A stretch of DNA of 64,000 nt. It comes from Trileptium ribeirensis (taxonomy: Eukaryota > Nematoda > Enoplea > Enoplida > Thoracostomopsidae). The notes below the pieces were generated by a model. It saw only the letters and a program-made list of their open reading frames with translations, made no database searches and had not been told where the DNA came from. The DNA lies in the NCBI GenBank assembly GCA_030248225.1, contig JASANE010024760.1, positions 62,001 through 126,000 on the forward strand, written 5' to 3'. Position 1 is the stretch's first letter, and each line of letters starts with the position of its first letter. The translations under genes were made by a program, and so were the position numbers. This document shows, piece by piece, positions 33,625 to 45,100 of this stretch.

Positions 33625-33985
33625 AAGTACTTGTTTTTGTTATTTTAGCGTCTGAATAAAGATTAAGGTTTGTCGTAAAGGGTTCAACCTTTAGCTTCTT
33701 TTTTATTTTAGTAAGTGAAATAACTGTGCACATGAGTGAATACTGTAAAAAAAATCTTCATAAAGGGTACGATGTTCCGCTTGATTTCGATATATTACTG
33801 AGTGAAATAGCAACTTTCTAAAGGGTTCACTGTCCTCTTGTTTTTAATATTTTAGTGGGTTATTTAACAAAGGGGCATTGTTGCGACTGGAAAACCATTT
33901 TTCATTTTATAACAAACCTAAAGAAATTGATTTAAACAAAATTTTTTAACGCTGATTTTTACAACGGACACTAAATATAATTTTC
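33625..33985. repeat. right arm of a ~350-bp inverted repeat
   Basis: Inverted counterpart of 32125-32480, 1.1 kb away. The left arm lies inside the family-X element while this arm lies outside it, so the pair predates or cuts across the element boundary. Confidence 0.7.
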
Positions 33986-35304
33986 AAAGGTCCAGGGGTT
34001 CCTTTTTCTAATTTCTGTTAAGGGATTTTTTTTTAATTTATAAAGGCTTGCAATAATATATCATTCGCTTCGTTATTCGCATGGGTTGGCCCGGTTATGT
34101 ATTTCATTTAAACCGTCTCTGTCACCAATAACAACTCAACGCTGGGTTGGGGTATTTTCGAAGTTTTTTTATTTGGTGGTTACATAATTGTTAATTGTAG
34201 CTTTAATTCTAACTCTGTGGTTGTGCTGCTTCGATGATTTTTTCTTGTCTGAGACCTTGTGAAAGCAAGTGTTGCCTTGATCTAACACTTTGTCAGGTTG
34301 ACTGTAATTTTTTTGGGCTACCCTGATATTTTGAAATAACGTCGGTTCATAAAATTGCAGCAAAATTTTGCCTGTACAAGTTTGCTATGTAATACTTTTT
34401 GTCAGAGCCGTCGTTGTGTTGTGACTTAAAGCTGAAATATTAAAGGAAACTGATCGTAATTGCGTCATGGACGCGGCAGGAGGTTGAAGTACTTAAATTA
34501 TCCGTCAGATACAGTTGCTCATAAGGCGCTAGAATGAGTTTGTGCGCTTTTCGGTGTTGATGATCACGATGAAAATAGTGGTGCTTGCGCTGCATACATC
34601 ATATTCTAGAAGCATCAACGCTAACATTTCAACTAAATTCCTGAATTATATTGATTGTTGTGATCGGTAAAGATCAATAAATGTCGAAAGATTCCGTCTT
34701 TTGGTCATTGGCGGAAAGACTAAAGGGACCTGTGATATAGAAATGTACCGAAAAATATTTATCGGTGCGAGACTTTGTAAGGGAGCCCATGTAACAAAAA
34801 TGTTTCGATATTTGCTCGATTTCTTGACATCGTCTGCCGCTTTTCCGTTGGCTACCAGCTTACCGAAACTACCTTCAACTAAGAGTCCCTTTGCAAACTT
34901 AGTCATTCAGAATGCAATTATTATCATAGAGTGTAGCTTATGCAATGTCGATTCGTTTACTCTCGCTGTACTAATTACTCAATGTCCATACATGTTCATA
35001 GGTGGAAGGGAGTTACCCCCTGCGGCCCGTACCCCCGTGAGGGCGTGACAGGCACCCTCCCCCCTCCCGTTGACAGCCCGACTCCTTCTGGGGGACCGAA
35101 AGCCTCCCCCCTTGGGTACCGAATTACTCTCCTGAGACCTCGGACCTTAAGCATGTATGCAAGTACTAGTATTGTTATCAGCCATTATATGCAGTATTAG
35201 AGTGAGACCAAACAACTCGTTGCAGTCAAGTTGTTAAACCTGATTCCAACTCTGTTCCTGGTGCAACACAAATTTGTCGTAAAATTTCAGTGATATCATG
35301 ATCA
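33986..35304. other. intergenic, with a GC-rich repeat at 35000-35150
   Basis: 35000-35150 is GC-rich and is related in reverse orientation to 25940-26060. No gene is recognised in the rest. Confidence 0.45.
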
Positions 35305-35692
35305 CTGGAATGTCCACGGTGGGGAGGGGGTGGGTGGACTCCCACTTTCCAAATCTCTCATTTTTGAGAGATTTTCTCCCGTGTCCGTCTACTCTACTTA
35401 GCGAAACCCTCATTTCAACTAAATCTAAAAAATTTTTATGTATATATCACAATTTTTTTTTGCATGCAAAATGTTTTTAACATTACTTACCACTATTTAT
35501 AATGCTGAAACATTGTTTTATAGCTTGAAAATAGATGCACAGCAGTAACACTACACGAAAATATGGAAATACTTAATATTTTTAAGCAAAATTTATCTCT
35601 TCTAATTTATCTAATTTTGAAATTTTCCCCCGAGAAAGAACATTGGGGCCCTCGGAAGTTCCTCCCTTTCCGGAGGGCTTTGGACAGGCCAG
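35305..35692. mobile_element. non-autonomous element with 5-bp TSD (copy 2 of 3, inverted)
   Basis: The left end CTGGAATGTCCACGGTGGGG and the right end GGAGGGCTTTGGACAGGCCAG are inverted repeats. The flanks GATCA (35300-35304) and GATCA (35693-35697) are identical. It is inverted relative to the copies at 5225 and 49014. Confidence 0.75.
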
Positions 35693-35884
35693 GATCATAC
35701 TAATTATTTTTAGATAATGTCAGTGAATATTTATCTAAAATTATCATAATCTTTAACTTGCAGTGCATTCAAGAGCCTCCCGTAGTTATTTGTTAGTACA
35801 TTGGATTAAATATCGGTCGACCTTGTACATATTTGTAGCTTGGTTTAAAACGTTTTTAATATGTAAATTTGGCTTCATCTTTGG

Positions 35885-35894
35885 TATATATAAT
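35885..35894 (+). promoter_or_regulatory. candidate TATA element of the acyltransferase gene
   Basis: TATATATAAT lies about 100 bp before the start codon, a distance that would leave a 5' UTR of ~65-70 nt if used. In AT-rich DNA such a match is weak evidence on its own. Confidence 0.3.
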
Positions 35895-35977
35895 GTTTGG
35901 GAGTGCAATTTTGTATAAAATTACTACAGTTATTGCAAAGTATTATTGTGCAATTTAGTAATACACATTTGAAATAT

Positions 35978-35986
35978 ATGCTATAA
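35978..35986 (+). promoter_or_regulatory. two-codon uORF overlapping the main start codon
   Basis: ATG CTA TAA reads from 35978, and its stop TAA shares its last A with the main ATG at 35986 (TAATG). It applies only if transcription starts upstream of 35978. Confidence 0.4.
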
Positions 35987-36197
35987 TGGGTAATAAAGAC
36001 GTTCTATCAATACCTGATATGACACGCCGTGGTGCCGGAAAGCCTCAAAAATTCATGGGTATCGACTGGGCTCCATTGAACATACCGACCGAGCGGCGTT
36101 TACAAACACTGGCTGCAATATTTTACGTCACAATGTTTATTGTTGTGCCTGTATTTTCAATCATCGTTCCGCTATATGTTTTCGTTTATACAAAATG
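35986..36197 (+). CDS. MOGAT2: acyltransferase exon 1 with start codon
   Basis: ATG in a 'tataATGG' context, 70 codons plus TG of a split Trp codon, donor GTATGT. It encodes the cytosolic N-terminus, then WAPLNIPTERRLQTL and most of the first membrane segment ending FVYTK. The WAPL..P.ERR block just before the membrane is diagnostic of the family and supports this start. Confidence 0.9.
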
Positions 36198-39100
36198 GTA
36201 TGTTTTGATTACATACAATGTGAAATTCAGATTGTATGATATAATCATGCTGCGGCGAATAGCGTTTGATTTTATCAAGACTGTACTCAAATAATGCGTT
36301 TGTGTATTTATTTTAAGCAAACCCTTCCTCATTTTTTGCGATAACTGTTTCGCTGACCCCGCCCTCGCCGTAGCTACTCGTATTTGTCGGTTACTGACGT
36401 AGCCCAAGGCTTGAGGGATGGCAGAAGCAGCAATTAATGTGTTGTAGTCTGATATTGCGATACGGCTCAGAAGTTTTTTCTAGCATTCGTAAAAGTGAAA
36501 AACAGCCGCGGTGGTGTATTTTTACAATCGTGGTATGTGGGCTTCGCAATAAATTGCGTCATAGCCTGTATGATGTTAACATAATTTAGGGGATAGGCTG
36601 TGTATAGCTCATAAATAAGGTATTGATAATAACTTCGATACTAACAAGTCGGAACGGACTCAAACTACGCTATTACAAGTGTGAGACATTATGGTGCTGA
36701 CGGTTTACAGAATTATAGCCTATTGGAAGATACCATTGTGTAGTCATAATGAAACCCGTTGGTTTAAAATGCAGCTGGATTATTATAATATGTTAAAACA
36801 CTATGCACTCTGGATTAATTTTTATAAAATTAAGCCTTGAAACTATCAAAAATATCATTGGTTTATGTTCAACTATTGACTTAAATCTAGCGTTGTAATG
36901 ATTTGCGAAAATGTATATAATTAAAAGGGAGCAAGCGGAGTTTCCACTGAGGGCGCTAGGGGAAAATTGTGAAAACTGTTTTGTCTGTTTCTGTGACGCA
37001 TAACGCATCTTCAGGTGGATGGATTTTGATAAATTTTTTATTCGATGGCAAACGTGATGAGGATGTACCATTTAGTTGCACGCGAACAGCTCCGGCTCCA
37101 TCTTCGGTCTCAAAATGACAAAAACAGGGTTTTTAATGCGTGAGTCTACTTTAGATGCGTACACCAAGGTTGTTATTCTGTCAAAATCCCGGATTGATTC
37201 GCGCAGAAATTCGCCTTAACATTTTTGCCAATGGTATTTGTGTTTTTGCGAACGCGAACATGGGCTCTGTGATGTACTAATGGTATTTACGTTTGCGCAA
37301 TTTTTTCCATTTCACACGTTTGTCGGCGTTGATCAAATGACATTCTGAATCAGACAGCAATATTCAAGGTCTATTTATTTATTATATTATACGAGAAAAA
37401 CACTATTGGTAATCGCGTTTCCTCTTGTACGCGGTCAGCAAAATGCGGTGATAAATCGCAAAATAGTGACGGCGAACACCGCCTACTTGTTTCTGCGTTC
37501 CAAATCGTGTACGCGTGCGTAAAGAAAAATCGTGATTTGTTAGCGTTCATCGCTTTTACAATCGTGAACTGACGTGACAAAAGAACAACACAGGTGTACA
37601 TACCTAAAGTGGACTCACGTGTAAGGGTTCTTTGCCAAATTTGGCCATACGGGTACCAGGATTTCGCAGGCCATATCTCGCGACACAGGCTTCGTATCAA
37701 AAACAGAGGGCATAAGACAGATTCAGCTTATCAATATCTAAAAAGTTTTGATGACCACGAGTTGTTTGTGGAACCACTGTCGGGGAAGCTTTGGGACCGA
37801 ATATGGCCCGTCGACTTTTTGTCAGAAATAGCGATTTTTCAAATTTAAGCATGTTGTTGGCTGTTTTTTCTAACAACGAGTGTCTATTAGTTTATTAAGT
37901 ACGACGGTTTTGTTATTTAAAGCTCAGCTTATTTATATTATACCTTTTTTTAGGGCTTTCAAGTTTGACGAACCCGATTTCCAAAATGTAGTGAATTTTT
38001 CTTTTGTTTGATTATTTATTACTTGTAGGGCATCACCAGTGGTTAATATATAGGTTTTTCGGCATGCGGAATACGATAGTTTGGTTATTTAGAGTCTAGC
38101 ACGAATATATCATACCTATTCAGCAGGGAGTAACCGGAATTCCGGTTCCGGTTCCGGCCAAAATCGAGTTTCAGTTGCTGTTCCGGCAAAGGGCAAAAAC
38201 CATGCCGGAACCGGAATTCTGGTTTAAAATTTTTATTTGAAAATTTTCCACATTTTTGCTTCATCTATAGTCCAAGCATATGTAGTATATATATCTACAA
38301 TGATAGACTTGCAATACAACCAAGCAAAAGAAAAGATTAACTCAGCAATTTGCCACGTGAAACGTAAGTAGGGCACATAATTTCAGTTGGAATTTTATAT
38401 CTTGACCTGCAGGAGTTTGTTAAGAAAACTAAAGCCAAGTTGATGTTTGTAGCAACTACAGTCGAGGCCAGAAATAAGTGCAGTCGAAAACGATCGAAAT
38501 CGCAATCCATCGAAAATTCGTTTAATCGCAATCGATCGAAATTTCGTTTAATCGAAAAAATGGGAATTTTAAAATTTTGAAATTTATCTAATTGCGCGAA
38601 AATCGAAAACGATCGAAACCGAAATTGTTCGAAATTTCGTTTAATCGAAATCGATCGAAATTTCGTTTAATCGAAATCGATTGAAATTTCGATCGATTAT
38701 TTTGCACTTATTTCTGGCCGTGACTGTATTTTACACATTCAGAAGTCTGCGGAGTATGTTAGAATTAAACCCGTACAAGTCGGTAACAGAGTATGGACTA
38801 CGTAGAAGTACTTAGCGTATGCTTGGCTAACATAAATTGAGTCACGCACCCGCCAGTGCGCTTGTAAACTTTGTAAATCAGTCTATATTGAAGTAAAGTA
38901 ACGTTATGTCTAACGCAGCTAGAAACGCGTTCTTGGCAGTGAACTGTATTTAATGAAACTATGCGAGCAGTATCACAGTTTGTATAGCATTCTGATTTGA
39001 AATTTATCATCATTGTCATCTAATGGACGTGCACTGGTTACCCAACGCTAGCCTAAGCAGTGTCTCTGACCACTGATTAGAAAATTACCTTCTATTATTT

Positions 39101-42100
39101 TCTCTTAGAGGCATACGAACCAATAATTTCTAGTTTGCTAAAAAACAACATGTAACAAACTTATGTTAGTAAAGGGAGGCGACGGAAGACAGGGCGAAAG
39201 AGTTTGTTCTACACCGTGCGTTGTATGCACATTCAGTTTGATGCAATATACGCAATGGTGTATGGCGGAAGGCATTTTTTGCTCTGGGTGTCCAAAAACC
39301 GACATATGGATCGATAAATAAACATTATTAGCTTCCTCAGTCTCTTTAAAGTTTCAGAAAAGCAGTAATGCCCTCGCAATACATTAAATTTAATTTAAAA
39401 GTAGTTTTTAATGCATTTTAAGTCCACTATACCTTCATTTCTTCCTTCATCTGTTTTGCTACATATAAGTTTCGATGACCAGGTTCCGAATCCGGTTTGA
39501 ATAGACGGTTCCGGTTGGTGGTTCTGTTTCCGGTAAATTTCGGTTCCGGTTATTTCCTGCTCTTCAAATGTCTTCAACGGCTTTAGGGTCAATGAAACCG
39601 ATTGCCAGAATATAGTCTGTCTTCAGTAGTTTGGTTACACATTAGCTACAGCGCATCAAAAATAGTCTATATATAAGTTTTTCGTCATGCTGAATAAGAT
39701 GGTTCGCTATCTAAAGACCAGCACGAATACTTTGTGCGATTTCAGTTTTTGGTGGGTTTAGGCTCGACGACCTGTTATGGTTTTCAGTGGGTCAGTTTCA
39801 CAGAGGTTTTAGTGTAGTAGATACATCAAACACAAAACCTGTTACAAGTGATTACACAAAATTACCACTTGATGAAACCATGCTCACCCTCGCTGGCGAG
39901 TTACTAGTATGCATGTGTAATTGCAACGGAGCAAACGGAGTTTCCACTGAGGTGCTACGCGGAAAATCGTAAACATTTCTTTTTTATCTATTGCTGTCAT
40001 TCATAACTTATTGTATTTCGACAAATTATTTTTGGTCAATAGCAAAAGTGACAACGACTATGTGCCTTTTAGTTGAACCCGAACAGCTCCAACCCCATCT
40101 TCCGTGTCAAAATGGCAAAACTAGTTTTTAAATGTTCTTGGCCAAATCTGGCCACATGGGTACCAGAGTTGCACATCCCATATCTCGCGACACAGGCTTT
40201 GCATCAAAAAAGGAAGACAACCTGCAGACTCAGCTTATCAAGATCAAGAACGCTGGTCGCTCGATGTTCGCTCGCAGCTGGTCGCTCGATGTTCGCTCGC
40301 GCTGGCCGCTCGATGTTCGCTCGCAGCTGGTCGCTCGATGTTCGCTCGCAGCTGGTCGCTCGATGTTCGCTCGCGCTGGTCGCTCGATGTTCGCTCGCGC
40401 TGGTCGCTCGATGTTCGCTCGCGCTGGTCGCTCATGTTCGCTCGCGCTGGTCGCTCGACGTTCGCTCGCGCTGGTCGCTCGACGTTCGCTCGCGCTGGTC
40501 GCTCGATGTTCGGTCGCTCGATGTTCGGTCTCTCTATGTTCGCTCGCGCTGGTCGCTCGATGTTCGCTCGCGCTGGTCTCTCTATGTTCGCTCGCGCTGG
40601 TCTCTCTATGTTCGCTCGCGCTGGTCGCTCGATGTTCGCTCGCGCTGGTCGCTCGATGTTCGCTCGCGCTGGTCGCTCGATGTTCGCTCGCGCTGGTCGC
40701 TCGATATTCGCTCGCGCAGGTCGCTCGATGTTCGCTCGCGCTGGTCGCTCGATGTTCGCTCGCGCTGGTCGCTCGATGTTCGCTCGCGCTGGTCGCTCGA
40801 TGTTCGCTCGCGCTGGTCGCTCGATGTTCGCTCGCGCTGGTCGCTCGATGTTCGCTCGCGCTGGTCGCTCGATGTTCGCTCGCGCTGGTCGCTCGATGTT
40901 CGCTCGCGCTGGTCGCTCGATGTTCGCTCGCGCTGGTCGCTCGATGTTCGCACGCGCTGGTCGCTCGATGTTCGCACGCGCTGGTCGCTCGATGTTCGCA
41001 CGCGCTGGTCGCTCGATGTTCGCACGCGCTGGTCGCTCGATGTTCGCACGCGCTGGTCGCTCCATGTTCGCTCGCGCTGGTCGCTCCATGTTCGCTCGCG
41101 CTGGTCGCTCCATGTTCGCTCGCGCTGGTCGCTCGATGTTCGCTCGCGCTGGTCGCTCGATGTTCGCTCGCGCTGGTCGCTCGATGTTCGCTCGCGCTGG
41201 TCGCTCGATGTTCGCTCGCGCAGGTCGCTCGATGTTCGCTCGCGCTGGTCGCTCGATGTTCGCCCGCGATGGTCGCTCGATGTTCGCTGGCGCTGGTCGC
41301 TCGATGTTCGCTCGCGCTGGTCGCTCGATGTTCGCTCGCGCTGGTCGCTCGATGTTCGCTCGCGCTGGTCGCTCGATGTTCGCTCGCGCTGGTCGCTCGA
41401 TGTTCGCTCGCGCTGGTCGCTCGATGTTCGCTCGCGCTGGTCGCTCGATGTTCGCTGGCGCTGGTCGCTCGATGTTCGCTGGCGCTGGTCGCTCGATGTT
41501 CGCTGGCGCTGGTCGCTCGATGTTCGCTGGCGCTTGTCGCTCGATGTTCGCTGGCGCTGGTCGCTCGATGTTCGCTGGCGCTGGTCGCTCGATGTTCGCT
41601 GGCGCTGGTCGCTCGATGTTCGCTGGCGCTGGTCGCTCGATGTTCGCTGGCGCTGGTCGCTCGATGTTCGCTCGCGCTGGTCGCTCGATGTTCGCTCGCG
41701 CTGGTCGCTCGATGTTCGCTCGCGCTGGTCGCTCGATGTTCGCTCGCGCTGGTCGCTCGATGTTCGCTCGCGCTGGTCGCTCGATGTTCGCTCGCGCTGG
41801 TCGCTCGATGTTCGCTCGCGCTGGTCGCTCGATGTTCGCTCGCGCTGGTCGCTCGATGTTCGCTCGCGCTGGTCGCTCGATATTCGCTCGCGCTGGTCGC
41901 TCGATGTTCGCTCGCGCTGGTCGCTCGATGTTCGCTCGCGCTGGTCGCTCGATGTTCGCTCGCGCTGGTCGCTCGATGTTCGCTCGCGCTGGTCGCTCGA
42001 TGTTCGCTCGCGCTGGTCGCTCGATGTTCGCTCGCGCTGGTCGCTCGATGTTCGCTCGCGCTGGTCGCTCGATGTTCGCTCGCGCTGGTCGCTCGATGTT

Positions 42101-45100
42101 CGCTCGCGCTGGTCGCTCGATGTTCGCTCGCGCTGGTCGCTCGATGTTCGCTCGCGCTGGTCGCTCGATGTTCGCTCGCGCTGGTCGCTCGATGTTCGCT
42201 CGCGCTGGTAGCTCGATATTTGCTTGCGGCTCGCTCGATGGTCGCTTCATCTTCATTCACTACTCAGTCCATGTTCGTTCGCTGTTCGCTCGATGTTCGT
42301 TCGCTGCTCACATGATGTTCGCTCGCTGCTCGCTCAATATTTGCTCGTTCGATAATCGCTCGCTTCCCGTCTGATAATGCTCGCTTCCCGTCTGATAATC
42401 GCTCGTTGCTCGCGCGATAATCACTTACTGCTCGCTCGATGATCGCCCGCTGGTCGCGCAATAATTGCTCGATGATCGCTCGACTTGTTAATCGCTTGCT
42501 GCTCGCCGGAATGATCGGTCCTCTTTGGTTTATAACACTGCTCCCATGAAGTTCGTTCTTTGCTCCCTGGACGCTCGCTCGCTCGAAAGGCACCAGTCAT
42601 TTTTGGCGCGTACTGTATTGTACAGTACGCGCCAAAAATGTAAAGCAATGCCAAAAACAGCTGTACTGTATTGTACAGTACATCTGTTTTCAAGCTACCA
42701 ACATACTCCATGCTGGTCAAAATGGGTTCGTATGAATTTGAAACAGCGAGGTTGTTTCTTTGAAACGTTTGCTAGTGCTTAAATATATGTGCAAAAAGAG
42801 AAAACCGGGCCGTCTTGGTTGGCGACTATATACTGGCTAAGAATATTGGATTATAAAACTTTCAAGAATTTGTGAATTTATTCTAATAATGTATTTTAAA
42901 AAAAGCATCGTACAACATGTTGTCAAAACCACGACAATCTCTATACATACATACACTATTCTGTATACATACCTTGTGTAGTTATTTGAACTTTCGCAGT
43001 GAATATGGTCATAACTAATGTTCTGTAGCTTGTTTCATTTTGTATCGAATATCTTTGATGTTTCATATATGGGGAATATGTGTTTCTGCTTCCAGGAAGT
43101 TAAAAACTGGCCACTGAAAGTTAAGACAGTGAACATTGCTGCGGCACCGGTTTGACAGCAAGTGTAAAAAACAGGATCCATATACATTTTTGTGAACTTA
43201 GGACTAATCTGGTCATTAAATACCTTCTGCACTAAAACTAAAATAGCCGAAAATCGCTGGGCAATAAGGCTGGGCTTAAAAATATGCATCAATCGAGTTC
43301 ATTTCATCATGTAAAAGTGAGTGAAACTCCTCATTATCATTGTTTAATTAGCAGCACAGAGATATAATCCGCGCTTTTGCTCCAAAAATCTGTGTTTTGT
43401 ATTTTTCAGGTGGTGGACTGTCGTCCTGTATATGCTTTGGTTCATATACGATTTTAACGCTCCGAAACGAGGCAGTCGCCCAAATGAGTTTTTCAGACGG
43501 CTTCCTGTTTGGAAATATTTTGCTGATTATTTTCCAATGAAGCTCGAAAAAACCGTGGACTTGGACCCCAACCGGTAACAAATTATATAACTTGTTCTAG
43601 TAGTGCAATTAGTTTTTTAATATACATATATACTGGGTGCCCGCTACCTGGGAAAACCTGGGATTCGACGACAAACCTGGGAAAACCTGGGAGTTCAGGC
43701 CCGTAGAGAAAAAAGGCAAAAACCCGGGATTTTCTGAGAAAAAACCTGGGATTTTTTCCAAGATTACCGTGCGAATTCAGATAAATCATTTCTCCCAAAC
43801 TAAGAATTCGCAAAGCCGGAAATTTTTCATTTTGTTTCAGATGTCTTATGCCGTCCGTCACTCTTTGCTCGTGCTTTTGGATTGGGATCAGCCCATGCCA
43901 GTCTCGCTGATCCGTACTCTTCTACAAATCGGAGATGGAGGCTAGTTTAATTGACACCGGTAGCTGCGGCCTTCATGTGGTCAATGGAGCGTTTCAGTCC
44001 GGGCATGAGGCATCAGCATGGCGCCTCAACAGTCTGTTTCGCTCAGTTTATTGGTTGTTTAAAGACTCCCCCGCACGTCGAGCAATCTACACTGACACGA
44101 CTGGCTCAGGTCTATTCCCGCTCAAGTTTTGTCAAATCCGGTGGACTGAGAACACGAAGGTATGCGAGCGTGTTCAAAATCTACGTCAAAAAGGTGAAGC
44201 CAAAGCCCGTCAATGCCAATTTCACATCCTTGGAGTCCAGCCTCAACGACAAGCTTCTTGAGGCCAAACTTCATTTCTTCTACTCTGTTGCACTTCTTCT
44301 CGAACCCTTTTTGACTAGATTCCAGACTCCGAAACCTTTGTTCCCGTTTCTATTTGAATCACTTGAGAGCATGCTCAAGTCTGTACTGACGCGTCTGGTG
44401 AAGCCTGAGGTGTTGCAGGCCGCCAACACCGCAGCAAAACTCATTGCATTGGATCTTTCTGACGATCAGCTGCTGACCAAGGTGGACATCGGATTTGGTG
44501 CTAAGGCGTCCCTCAACTCGTCATCAGCAACTCCGCTGGACAAGTTGGGATTTTATAGCGATTGTAGGAAATTTCTACTAGTGGTGGCTAAAAAGATTGC
44601 GGCTAAATCTCCCTTGTCGTATCAGTTTGTTCGAGCGTGCAGCGCGTTATCTCCCAAGTTGCTTTCCAGGCAAACTTCTCTGGCCAAATCTCGGTTCCAG
44701 CTTATCCTGGAGTCATTGGTGACTGCAGACAAATTGCCAGCTGCTTCAGCTGACAAAGCTATACGCCAATTCGACGAATTTTGTAACGGCGCAACCTTCC
44801 AGCATGTCAAGAGTTTCGACAATTCAATCCGGTTGGACAATTTTTATGCGCAACTGTTTAACGGTGATGACGATTTTGCCGACCTATTCCGCGTCGTCAA
44901 AATGGTATTGGTGATGTCACACGGTCAAGCGTCGGTTGAGTCGGGGTTTTCCGTGAATAAGGACATGCTGGTAGAAAACCTTCACGAGGATTCGCTTGTG
45001 GCGCAGCGTATTGTATACGACGCTGTTCACTCCCATGGTGGCCCTACAGGTGTTCCAGTTACTCCCGATATGATAAAGTCAGTACGTGGCTCCCGGGCAG

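Noticed and set aside
40244..42209. CRISPR-like array
   Set aside because: The units are contiguous without unique spacers, the host is eukaryotic, and no cas genes are present.
40073..42374. Several 670-727-codon open frames on both strands
   Set aside because: They are translations of a 24-bp repeat that lacks stops in all six frames. They have no domain and no exon context, and they overlap each other on both strands.
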